This document shows positions 13,056 to 19,530 of a DNA stretch of 34,847 nucleotides, piece by piece. The stretch's first letter is position 1. Every line of letters begins with the position of its first letter. The translations under genes were made by a program, and so were the position numbers. The notes beneath the pieces are model-generated. The model was not told the DNA's origin. It was given only the letters and a program-made list of their open reading frames with translations, and searched no databases. Location: the IMG/VR virus record IMGVR_UViG_3300033571_018600, positions 1 to 34,847 of that record; one strand, given 5' to 3'. This stretch comes from a virus.

Positions 13056-13997
13056 ATGGAGAACCAACACACCATCGACATGGCCTGGGGCTCTCCTGCC
13101 TTCTTGGAAGATTATTGGAAAAATGTAGAAATAAAGACAGACCAAATCAAAAGAACGAACAATTATGAGTTTGGATCTAGAGTTGAACTAAAACGTTTAA
13201 TAAAACAATTACACAAAAAAGTCAAGAACACAGCCACAACAGGAAGACACATCGTAGTTGCTGGTGGTGCTTCTCAGATCATTTTTGGGTTAATGTCGGT
13301 GTTACGCGAACTAGACTCAACACAAACAAAAGCATTCGCACAACCACCCCACTTCTCTAGATTCCCAATATTAGCAGACTACGCCAAATTACAATGGACA
13401 AAAACTTCTGGGGACCTAGACACTTTAAACATAATAACAACACCTAACAATCCAGACGGTGCTCTTTGGAATAAAAAGGATCCATGCAACATTCTGGATC
13501 TTTGCTACAACTGGCCGCATTATGGCGAGGTTGTCGTGCATAACCATCCCATAAGTGTATTCTCTTTCAGTAAAGCAACCGGATTAGCAAGCACGAGAAT
13601 AGGGTGGGCAGTCATAAAAGATAAAACCCTAGCAAATAAATTAGAGGAGTGGATAGAAAATTCCACAGGCGGCCTTTCGATTGATGCACAAATTAAGGCA
13701 GAGTGTGTTCTTCAACACATTCTAGACACCCCTTTTTTTACTTATGGAGAGAAATTACTAAGTGAAAGATGGGAAAAAATAAACACAAATCGTGTTAAGT
13801 TCCCATTCAAGGTACTAAACAATAATGGGATGTTTTTGTGGGCACAAGGGAATTGTCCCAGTGAAATACTACACATTAAGGGTTCTTCCTTTGGCGTCGC
13901 AGACGATTATTTCCGACTGAACATAGGATGTTCACCTAATGATTTTGAAAGATTCATCTTATCATTTAATATAAACCAAATCAACTCCACTATTTGA
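13056..13997 (+). CDS. alliinase-family PLP aminotransferase (fold type I)
   Basis: The 313-residue product keeps a full set of fold-type I landmarks. DMAWGSPAFLEDYW at residues 8-21 is typical of alliinase and Trp-aminotransferase relatives. GGASQI (70-75) is the cofactor-phosphate loop, TPNNPDG is at 129-135, and D148-x2-Y151-N-W-P-H-Y is next. SFSKATGLASTRIGW then supplies the PLP lysine K173 and R181, and a C-terminal R287-L-N-I-G binds carboxylate. Such enzymes use amino acids as substrates; a phage copy could act in host amino-acid metabolism or DNA-base hypermodification. It is shorter than plant alliinases but about the bacterial size. Confidence 0.82.
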   Translation: MENQHTIDMAWGSPAFLEDYWKNVEIKTDQIKRTNNYEFGSRVELKRLIKQLHKKVKNTATTGRHIVVAGGASQIIFGLMSVLRELDSTQTKAFAQPPHFSRFPILADYAKLQWTKTSGDLDTLNIITTPNNPDGALWNKKDPCNILDLCYNWPHYGEVVVHNHPISVFSFSKATGLASTRIGWAVIKDKTLANKLEEWIENSTGGLSIDAQIKAECVLQHILDTPFFTYGEKLLSERWEKINTNRVKFPFKVLNNNGMFLWAQGNCPSEILHIKGSSFGVADDYFRLNIGCSPNDFERFILSFNINQINSTI

Positions 13998-14020
13998 CAA
14001 AGTCAGACCACACATATAAG
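13994..14020 (+). promoter_or_regulatory. promoter-like TTGACA/TATAAG pair
   Basis: TTGACA (13994-13999, overlapping the aminotransferase stop) and TATAAG (14015-14020) are 15 bases apart. Spacing is suboptimal. It would start a transcript just ahead of the gene at 14029, which has no good ribosome site. Confidence 0.3.
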
Positions 14021-14028
14021 ATGTTTTT

Positions 14029-14364
14029 ATGCCTTTGTTTTTTGAGAACGATTCAAGTTACAACAAAATTGAAATCACAGTACCACATTCTAGGTCTGTT
14101 GTATTAAATCTACTTCTACCGGACTACTCATACCTTTATAAGTTTAAATCTGTTCTACACGAAGGTACTGACTACAGATTACACAGATATCCCTATAGAA
14201 ATGTCACAGATCTCTTCTTTTCTGCTGGTTTGCAGGGGGCAAAGATTACGATTTATTATCTTAAAGACAACAAAACACAAGGCTGTAATCACGATTTTAA
14301 ACAATATAATGGATTCACCGAGAGTTATCGTTACTGCACCAGGTGTGATGAGAAGGAGAAATGA
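14029..14364 (+). CDS. hypothetical protein with C-terminal CxH-CxxC zinc ribbon, 111 aa
   Basis: The first about 80 residues are strand-rich and not recognised. The tail carries C-N-H-D-F-K-Q-Y-x-GFTESY and then C-T-R-C-D, the same module as at 11616 and, in reduced form, at 5690. Zinc binding by C, H, C, C is likely. It overlaps the next gene by ATGA. Confidence 0.65.
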   Translation: MPLFFENDSSYNKIEITVPHSRSVVLNLLLPDYSYLYKFKSVLHEGTDYRLHRYPYRNVTDLFFSAGLQGAKITIYYLKDNKTQGCNHDFKQYNGFTESYRYCTRCDEKEK

Positions 14365-14573
14365 AAGTGGACGACCTAGATATTCTTTTGGAAGTGCTAC
14401 ACGATCTTAGACGACTGACCCGAGAGTTAGAAGAAAACGCAAACGAGTCAGATAAACAATATTGTTTAGGTCAAATTCATGGGGTAGAGCTTGCAATAAC
14501 GGTAGTAGAAGCCTTCTTCAAAGAGGAAAGAAAAAGGAAGTTACTGCTAACCTACGACGGAAACGATGCATGA
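14361..14573 (+). CDS. helical hypothetical protein, 70 aa
   Basis: GAGAAGGAGAA supplies a strong ribosome site. The product is helical and acidic with a basic end. It could be a small regulatory or anti-host protein, but nothing specific can be read. It overlaps the next gene's start (ATGA at 14570). Confidence 0.6.
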   Translation: MKVDDLDILLEVLHDLRRLTRELEENANESDKQYCLGQIHGVELAITVVEAFFKEERKRKLLLTYDGNDA

Positions 14574-15010
14574 GAAAACATAATCTAAAGTTGTCTAAAA
14601 AAGTAATTGAATACCTTTCTTTTGTTCGCAAGAAATACAAAGCAAAAATGTCAGTAGGTGCTTTATTTAGAGACTTTGATATTCTCACTATTCTCCCAAG
14701 AGAGGCACTTGATTATTACCAAGGTTGTCACTTCGTCTATAAGGGTAAGCATCATATTTTTATCAACAACAAAATGAATTTAAAGAGTGGACATGACCTT
14801 GTTGCACTACATGAAGTTGCTCACCTTCTAATGAATAAGTATAATTTTTACCAACAAGAAGAAGCCTTTGCCAACGGATTCGCGTTTGCAAAAGCTAAAG
14901 AACTAGGCTTACGTCCAGATAAAAGTACAACGCTAGAACTGGTAAAATACTCAGAAAGAGTTAATAAAGAACGAAAGAAAAGATTTAGAAAAAGAATTGA
15001 GTTGGGGTAA
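14570..15010 (+). CDS. ImmA/IrrE-type zinc metallopeptidase
   Basis: A 146-residue protein. LHEVAHLLMNKYNFYQQEEAFAN gives the HExxH site (H97 and H101 by my count) plus a downstream EE that fits the third ligand of this family. Cellular members cleave repressor-like proteins to switch mobile elements or stress responses; a phage version may inactivate a host regulator. A basic N terminus (MRKHNLKLSKKV) and a basic C terminus flank the core. No signal peptide, so it acts in the cytoplasm. Confidence 0.75.
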   Translation: MRKHNLKLSKKVIEYLSFVRKKYKAKMSVGALFRDFDILTILPREALDYYQGCHFVYKGKHHIFINNKMNLKSGHDLVALHEVAHLLMNKYNFYQQEEAFANGFAFAKAKELGLRPDKSTTLELVKYSERVNKERKKRFRKRIELG

Positions 15011-15012
15011 AG

Positions 15013-16101
15013 ATGAAAACAAAGCTGTCACACAGTGCATCTAATCAGTTCATGGATTGTCCAACAAAGTGGAAGTACCACTACTTGGATAAGCTTAGAT
15101 CTAAAACACAACACGCCGCTCTTGCGTTTGGATCTGCCGTGGACGCTGCTGTAACTGCTTTGGTAAAAAACACGGAGAAAAAGCCGGAAGATATATTTCT
15201 TTACACCTGGAGATTTCAAGACATAAATGGTAAGCAAACCTACTTACCCACAGCAACTAATATAGTTTATGCCAATTCGGATTACGACGAAGAGTTGCTT
15301 CTACCTGAAGATATCGACAAACTGAAAGAAGAGTTTAAGATCGAAGATCCTCTATCCGAAGTTAAAAAGGTGTATGAAGAAAAAGAATACGCCGGGTTCG
15401 ACGGGCTACCCGAGGACCGTAAAAAACTATTGAACTATGCAAACTGGCTTTCCCTTAAGAGAAAGGGATTGCTAATGGTTCAAGCAGTGCGCGATAAGGT
15501 GGTGCCCAAAATCAAAAAAATGCACGGCGCGCAAGTCTACTGTAAACTTGAAAACGATGTTGGTGATATGATTGTTGGCTACGCTGATATGGTAGCTGAA
15601 TGGGAGGGTCACGATGAACCTATTATTTTTGATTTCAAAACCTCTGCGAAGGATTATGCGGTCGATTCGGTACTTACTTCGCCTCAACTAACCCTTTATG
15701 TTCACTGCTTAAGTGATCAATTCAGGGACACTAGAAAAGCTGGGTATATCGTTCTGAATAAGAATGTAAGAAAGAATCGCACCAAAACTTGCAAGAAGTG
15801 TAATTACGCAAACGAAGGAACTAATCACAAAACTTGCAATAATACAACAGATGGTATAAGATGTAATGGTGAGTGGGATTTTAGCTTAGACCCAGAGATT
15901 TTTGTACAAATCGTAATAGATAAGATACCAGAGAAGACAGAAGAGATTGTACTAGAGAACTTCGACTACATAAACACCGCAATTAAAAATGGTGTCTATC
16001 ATCGTAATTTCTCGAGCTGCGTAAGAACTTTTGGTAAGTGCGTCTATTACAATCTTTGCTACAAAGATTCGATGGATGGGTTAGAAAAACTGAATAAGTA
16101 A
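15013..16101 (+). CDS. PD-(D/E)XK nuclease of the RecB/Cas4 type with cysteine cluster
   Basis: N-terminal SHSASNQFMDCPTKW with C16 starts a Cas4/AddB-like fold. Catalytic elements are D192 in GYADMV, D207 and K209 in IIFDFKTS, and the QLTLY motif at 225-229. The usual early His is D44 here. C336, C343 and C349 near the end, together with C16, match the ligand order of an iron-sulfur cluster. An insert (C260-x2-C263, C275, C284) looks like a zinc ribbon. It probably resects DNA ends in phage recombination. Its last 30 bases are duplicated after the next gene. Confidence 0.85.
   Translation: MKTKLSHSASNQFMDCPTKWKYHYLDKLRSKTQHAALAFGSAVDAAVTALVKNTEKKPEDIFLYTWRFQDINGKQTYLPTATNIVYANSDYDEELLLPEDIDKLKEEFKIEDPLSEVKKVYEEKEYAGFDGLPEDRKKLLNYANWLSLKRKGLLMVQAVRDKVVPKIKKMHGAQVYCKLENDVGDMIVGYADMVAEWEGHDEPIIFDFKTSAKDYAVDSVLTSPQLTLYVHCLSDQFRDTRKAGYIVLNKNVRKNRTKTCKKCNYANEGTNHKTCNNTTDGIRCNGEWDFSLDPEIFVQIVIDKIPEKTEEIVLENFDYINTAIKNGVYHRNFSSCVRTFGKCVYYNLCYKDSMDGLEKLNK
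16072..16101 (+). repeat. 30-bp direct repeat, left copy
   Basis: This segment is the 3' end of the nuclease gene and is identical to 16934-16963. The copies are 862 bases apart and bracket the PP-loop gene, with different bases just outside the identity. A gene insertion flanked by a duplicated target end, or a duplication followed by replacement, would give this. Confidence 0.92.
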
Positions 16102-16108
16102 GAGGTAA

Positions 16109-16930
16109 ATGGCTGTGAAACATGTTGTATGTTATTCAGGGGGACATTCTTCTGCATTGGTAGCAGTTGAAGTGGTTAGGAAATATGGTAAGGATGACGT
16201 GATTTTATTAAATCATGATATACACCCCTCTGTAGAAACAGAAGATATTAAGAGATTTAAAAATGAAGTTGCAGAGTATTTGGGTATAGAAATCACATAT
16301 GCAAATCATTTAGAATGGGATAAAAAGGACCAATTTGATGTAGTAATTGAAGCAAAGGCTTTCAAGGTCGGAAGCGGCACAGCACTATGCACTAATCGTT
16401 TAAAAACAGCACCCTTCGATAAATATTTAAATGATAATTTTTCAGATAAAAATTGCGTAATATATTACGGATTTGATAAAAATGAGACAGTCAGGATCCA
16501 ACGCCGCTCCAGCATTTTGGCATTAAAAGGATATAGGACTGAATACCCACTTGCATTTTGGGAGAGAACGATTAATTCTATAGAGGAAATTGGAATCTCC
16601 CCCCCAAATACATACTCTCAATTTAAACATGCAAATTGCATAGGGTGCTTAAAAGCGGGAAAACAACACTGGTATATCGTGTACTGCACAAGACAAGACA
16701 TTTGGGAAAAGGCTAAAAATGCAGAGGACTTGATCGAATACTCAATTATTAAGGGTGTTTATTTGGAAGAACTGGAACCTCAGTTTAAACTCATGAAGGA
16801 GGCAGGGGTGATCCCAACAGAACACATACAATCGGCAAAATTTTGGAAACAAGTTAAAGAGCTACTAAAATCGGATTCGAATCAACAATTAGACCTACAG
16901 ACAGAAAAACCATGTGAATGTGTTTTTTAA
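16109..16930 (+). CDS. PP-loop ATPase, PAPS-reductase-like
   Basis: The signature CYSGGHSSA (residues 8-16) is an ATP-pyrophosphatase PP-loop. C94-T-N-R-L-K, GFDKNE at 121-126, and C177-x2-C180 fit the PAPS reductase/DndC-like branch, with a terminal CECVF. Homologs adenylate substrates for sulfur transfer or assimilation; phage copies may act in DNA phosphorothioation or nucleotide modification, but no Dnd partners are visible here. A ribosome site AGAGGTAA sits directly before ATG 16109. It is flanked by the 30-bp repeats, so it is likely a recent insertion. It looks more AT-rich than its neighbours, by eye. Confidence 0.8.
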   Translation: MAVKHVVCYSGGHSSALVAVEVVRKYGKDDVILLNHDIHPSVETEDIKRFKNEVAEYLGIEITYANHLEWDKKDQFDVVIEAKAFKVGSGTALCTNRLKTAPFDKYLNDNFSDKNCVIYYGFDKNETVRIQRRSSILALKGYRTEYPLAFWERTINSIEEIGISPPNTYSQFKHANCIGCLKAGKQHWYIVYCTRQDIWEKAKNAEDLIEYSIIKGVYLEELEPQFKLMKEAGVIPTEHIQSAKFWKQVKELLKSDSNQQLDLQTEKPCECVF

Positions 16931-16933
16931 GGA

Positions 16934-16963
16934 ATGGATGGGTTAGAAAAACTGAATAAGTAA
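16934..16963 (+). repeat. 30-bp direct repeat, right copy
   Basis: This copy lies three bases after the PP-loop stop codon and repeats the last codons and stop of the nuclease gene, here as non-coding sequence. The identity is 30 of 30 bases with 16072-16101. No terminal inverted repeat or transposase accompanies the pair. Confidence 0.92.
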
Positions 16964-16976
16964 AGGAAGAACTAGT

Positions 16977-17423
16977 ATGAATAATGGTATGTCTGGAAAA
17001 ATGAATTGTCTTTTTAATCAAATTTTTGATCTAAACTATTTAGACAGAACCCCAGTCACTATGACAGCTTATGACAATAACGTAACAATATTAGAACCAG
17101 AAACACATAGTGTGGTTTTATTAAATGAACCAACACCTGGTTCGGTTAGATTACTAAAAAATAATATTAAAAATAACAAAACAGCAATCCAGAGAACTCT
17201 TTTTGGATTTGTCACGGCCTCAAAAATGCTTGAAAATAGAACACAAGCAACTCAGATGTTTTCTTTATACTTAAATAATGCTCTCGTTGAATTGAGTAAT
17301 GCACTGGGGACTGACACAGTCACAGACAAAAAAAATCAGCTATCAGTAAAATTCTACGATATGCAAGACCTAGCCGCTATTGAGATGAGACTGACTTTAA
17401 AAGTTCAAAATAAAATTACATAA
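16977..17423 (+). CDS. hypothetical protein, 148 aa
   Basis: AAAGGAAG precedes ATG 16977. The product is polar, Asn/Thr-rich and mixed helix/strand, without Cys pairs or membrane segments. It is the first gene after the right repeat. I recognise no family. Unlike neighbours it has no overlap with either flank. Confidence 0.6.
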   Translation: MNNGMSGKMNCLFNQIFDLNYLDRTPVTMTAYDNNVTILEPETHSVVLLNEPTPGSVRLLKNNIKNNKTAIQRTLFGFVTASKMLENRTQATQMFSLYLNNALVELSNALGTDTVTDKKNQLSVKFYDMQDLAAIEMRLTLKVQNKIT

Positions 17424-17458
17424 ACCTATTTCCATATAAGTAAGAGGAAGAGTATTAT

Positions 17459-17746
17459 ATGAAAAAGATTATAAACTATATGAAGAAGATTATAAACGTT
17501 CAAGAAGTTGAAGGTGATGGGTTGATTGGATTACTCGGTGAACGTGTTGAATTGTTTTGTATGAATTATATTTACACGGGCACACTAACTGGTGTAAATA
17601 CACATGACGTTCTTCTTAAAGACGCCGCTATTGTTTATGAGACAGGACCATTTGATGTTCCTAGATATGCGGATGCACAAAAAGTTGGCAATCTCTATGT
17701 AAGATCCAATTCTATCGAGTCGTATAGAAAGACAGATAAGCGATGA
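17459..17746 (+). CDS. Sm/Hfq-like small beta-barrel protein candidate, 95 aa
   Basis: After a short helix, residues about 22-90 follow an Sm-like strand order: LIGLLGERVELFC, YIYTGTLTGVN, DVLLKDAAIVY and YVRSNSIESY. In Sm folds these correspond to LGxxV, G-x-L, V-x-L-x-x-A and the closing I-x-x-I strand. Phage relatives with the YTGxLxGVN phrase are common but uncharacterised. The first 42 bases contain an imperfect 21-base repeat (MKKIINY, then MKKIINV), giving two in-frame starts; GAGGAAG favours the first. It stands just before a Ser-repeat gene and a structured RNA. Confidence 0.65.
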   Translation: MKKIINYMKKIINVQEVEGDGLIGLLGERVELFCMNYIYTGTLTGVNTHDVLLKDAAIVYETGPFDVPRYADAQKVGNLYVRSNSIESYRKTDKR

Positions 17747-17985
17747 ATATTCGTGGTTTAAGACAAAAATGGTCTAGGTCTAGATCTAGATCTGGGTCTT
17801 TGTCTGGATCTGGCTCTGGGTCTAGATCTAGGTCTGGGTCTGGCTCTGGGTCTAGATCTAGGTCTGGGTCTTTGTCTGGGTCTTGGTCTTGGTCTGTGTC
17901 TGGCCTCAGATCTAGATCTTGGTATGGGTCTTTGTCTGGTCCCACATCTAGGTCTTGGTCGGGGTCTGGGTCTTTGTTTAAATAA
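17743..17985 (+). CDS. Ser/Gly/Arg hexanucleotide-repeat protein, 80 aa
   Basis: The ATG overlaps the previous stop (ATGA). After MNIRGLRQKW the protein is a run of S-R, S-G and S-W units from repeated TCT-NNN hexamers (about 17772-17974). The S position is always TCT while the second codon varies (GGG, AGA, AGG, TTG). It resembles arginine/serine low-complexity domains and is probably disordered. The reverse strand is open across the same stretch because of the repeat, but the start, spacing and overlap favour this frame. Confidence 0.5.
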   Translation: MNIRGLRQKWSRSRSRSGSLSGSGSGSRSRSGSGSGSRSRSGSLSGSWSWSVSGLRSRSWYGSLSGPTSRSWSGSGSLFK

Positions 17986-17988
17986 GTT

Positions 17989-18159
17989 AATTGGGACGGC
18001 GTGGGAAGCTGTGAGGGGGTTGAGTGTAACTCGGATACCGCGAAAGCGGAGTGCTACTCACTAGAGACACGCTACGACGACAAAGGGTGAAAGGTCATTG
18101 GGAAAGCTGCTATCCCATCCCTGAAAACAGTAGGCAGGAGTCGCGCCCTGCTCCCAATT
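17989..18159 (+). ncRNA. structured RNA candidate B with closing helix and U-run
   Basis: The ends pair exactly: 17989-17996 with 18152-18159, followed by U residues. Inside are 17998-18003 with 18068-18073, CCGC-GAAA-GCGG at 18038-18049, 18021-18026 with 18055-18060, 18099-18103 with 18113-18117, and 18134-18138 with 18147-18151. Loop bases (18144-18147, CGCC) could pair with 17998-18001, an alternative or pseudoknot. The segment is much more GC-rich than the genes around it and carries no reading frame. No known family is recognised, though the shape resembles free-standing structured RNAs. A weak -10 (TTAAAT) sits at 17978-17983. Confidence 0.7.
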
Positions 18160-18174
18160 TTTTAAGGAGTCTTT

Positions 18175-18378
18175 ATGACGATACCATCAGAAAGAACTAG
18201 AGCTGTTTTAAAAGCGAAAGAATTTCTTTTGGCTTTGAGTGACCCAAAGAGAACACCTCGAGTTCCTAAGAAAATTAGAAAAGAAGCTTTAGAGATCTTA
18301 AAGCATTACCCCTGGAACCATCACTTAGAACAAACATCAAAGGCCTTACCGAATTTGTGGGGTAAGGAAGAAAAATGA
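18175..18378 (+). CDS. BPSL0761-type protein, 67 aa
   Basis: The opening ERTRAVLKAKEFLLALSDP and the following PRVPKKIRKEALEILKHYPW match the small BPSL0761 family found in proteobacteria and phages, a helical protein of unknown function. AAGGAG at 18163-18168, immediately after the structured RNA, is its ribosome site, so the RNA could also be its leader. Confidence 0.75.
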   Translation: MTIPSERTRAVLKAKEFLLALSDPKRTPRVPKKIRKEALEILKHYPWNHHLEQTSKALPNLWGKEEK

Positions 18379-18671
18379 AACACGATGAAGAATGCCCACG
18401 CCCATTATCGGAATTTCCATGTTGTCCAGAGCAAATGTGCCCTTGTGACAGAGAAGAATTAGAAGCTACTATGTTGGCATTTGAAAAGCTAGAAGAAGAA
18501 TTAGATACCACTATGATGCTATTTAATATTCTTAAAAAGGAAAACGAACGGCTACGGGAGGCATTGAGGGTCATTGCAGACTGCATCTGGTTTGAAGGTA
18601 AGTGTATTTATGGACCTCACGTCGGCCCCCGTGAACACGAAATCGCCCGTGCTGCACTGGAGGGGAAGTAA
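18375..18671 (+). CDS. Cys-rich coiled-coil protein, 98 aa (paralog 1)
   Basis: The N-terminal segment CPRPLSEFPCCPEQMCPCD is rich in Cys and may bind zinc. A coiled coil follows (about residues 28-65) and then ALRVIADCIWFEGKC and EHEIARAALEGK. The proteins at 18883 and 19445 share this layout with a different metal-binding start, so this is one of three paralogs. ATGA overlap with the gene before. Confidence 0.65.
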   Translation: MKHDEECPRPLSEFPCCPEQMCPCDREELEATMLAFEKLEEELDTTMMLFNILKKENERLREALRVIADCIWFEGKCIYGPHVGPREHEIARAALEGK

Positions 18672-18673
18672 CA

Positions 18674-18886
18674 ATGTTTTGGACAACAAGGTCTGGGGAC
18701 GTAGTACAAATATCAGAAATGTCAACACAACATATTGAAAACTGTATTCGACATTTAGAATTAAATCCAATTTTTGCTGGTAGTTATTCAATAGATTCAT
18801 CTGAAATTGATTGTGATATTGATTATGAACTAACTGATTCTTGTATGAAAGCTTTTAAAAAAGAACTGAGTAAAAGAAAAAAATGA
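18674..18886 (+). CDS. conserved small phage protein (MFWTTRSG type), 70 aa
   Basis: The start MFWTTRSGDVVQISEMSTQHIENCI matches a recurring phage phrase (MxWxTrdGxxixixxMxxxHxxN), of unknown role. GGAGGGG precedes ATG 18674. The ending is basic. It overlaps the next ATG by four bases. Confidence 0.65.
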   Translation: MFWTTRSGDVVQISEMSTQHIENCIRHLELNPIFAGSYSIDSSEIDCDIDYELTDSCMKAFKKELSKRKK

Positions 18887-18968
18887 GTTACGTTGAGCAT
18901 TGTAAGAAACATGGTCAGTATCACGGAGAAATTTGTGCAGAGTGTTTTGAGGATCTCAAAGTAGAGAA
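18883..18968 (+). repeat. 86-bp dispersed repeat, copy 1 (second copy at 19445-19530)
   Basis: These 86 bases and 19445-19530 differ only at 18938 (C) versus 19500 (G). Identity starts at the ATG of both genes and ends abruptly at a GTAGAGAA. Recent duplication or gene conversion of a gene 5' end is the simplest reading. Confidence 0.9.
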
Positions 18969-19143
18969 TTCTCGACTAAGAAAAGCACTAGAGTATATAA
19001 CAAATTCCGAATTATGCAGTAAGTGTGAATATCAAATGAAGCTTATTGATTGTATGCATGGAAGATCTGCGTATGAAATCGCCCGTTCCGCACTGCTCAT
19101 GGATTCTGTAATGGGAGTACAATTAGATGCTAAAGAATATTGA
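18883..19143 (+). CDS. zinc/coiled-coil protein, 86 aa (paralog 2)
   Basis: The opening CKKHGQYHGEICAECFEDLK carries His and Cys ligands (C7, H10, H14, C18, C21) for a zinc knuckle, followed by a helix with ENSRLRKALEYI and a later CSKC. The first 86 bases are nearly identical (one mismatch) to the start of the gene at 19445. The YEIARSALL ending matches EIARAAL of 18375. Confidence 0.7.
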   Translation: MSYVEHCKKHGQYHGEICAECFEDLKVENSRLRKALEYITNSELCSKCEYQMKLIDCMHGRSAYEIARSALLMDSVMGVQLDAKEY

Positions 19144-19426
19144 TAAAAACCCAGTGCTAATAGTTTCAATTTTATCTCTAACCGTGGGGGTAATATCTAC
19201 CACGCATTTTTTCACTAATAAAAAAACAGATAAAATTTTTATAGGAGACTGCGTTCGAGAGATGGGATCACTTGACACTGGAGAGGTAACTCACATCAGT
19301 CAAAACTATATTGAAATTAAAGTTGAAGATACTCTTATTGTTTATCAGAGATTCGAAAACCACCCAAATGATGATTTAAATTATGAAAGACTCATTAAAG
19401 CACAGTGTACAAAACGCCAAATATAA
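19127..19426 (+). CDS. membrane-anchored protein with small beta domain, 99 aa
   Basis: An N-terminal hydrophobic helix (PVLIVSILSLTVGVISTTHFF, residues 9-29) is followed by a strand-rich domain (FIGDCVREMGSLDTGEVTHIS, YIEIKVEDTLIVYQRF). A single-pass membrane anchor with a soluble C-terminal part is likely. It overlaps the previous gene by 17 bases and splits the two 86-bp repeat copies. Confidence 0.6.
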   Translation: MLKNIDKNPVLIVSILSLTVGVISTTHFFTNKKTDKIFIGDCVREMGSLDTGEVTHISQNYIEIKVEDTLIVYQRFENHPNDDLNYERLIKAQCTKRQI

Positions 19427-19444
19427 AGATTTACTGGAGAACAA

Positions 19445-19530
19445 ATGAGTTACGTTGAGCATTGTAAGAAACATGGTCAGTATCACGGAGAAATTTGTGG
19501 AGAGTGTTTTGAGGATCTCAAAGTAGAGAA
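19445..19530 (+). repeat. 86-bp dispersed repeat, copy 2
   Basis: Second copy of the 18883-18968 repeat, 562 bases downstream, with one substitution in 86 bases. The sequence upstream of the two ATGs is unrelated. Confidence 0.9.

Noticed and set aside
16109-16930. QueC or other 7-deazaguanine enzyme
   Set aside because: The PP-loop CYSGGHSSA and C-x2-C pattern fit the PAPS-reductase-like branch better, and no partner enzymes (QueD, QueE, FolE) are visible in the window.
16072-16963. Insertion sequence or transposon
   Set aside because: No transposase, no terminal inverted repeats, and the repeat is 30 bp of host-gene end rather than a short target duplication.
17712-17945. Minus-strand frame coding a D-P-D-L repeat across the hexamer array
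   Set aside because: It is a by-product of the TCT-NNN repeats: any such array is open on both strands. It has no ribosome site and conflicts with the well-linked + strand gene.
17989-18159. Resemblance to RNase P RNA (a GGGTGAAAGG-type stretch)
   Set aside because: The universally conserved RNase P segments (GAGGAAAGUC and ACAGAA-type) are absent and the length is too short.
17989-18159. A further tRNA or tmRNA
   Set aside because: No seven-base anticodon loop, TTC-arm or tmRNA tag frame can be fitted to the helices.
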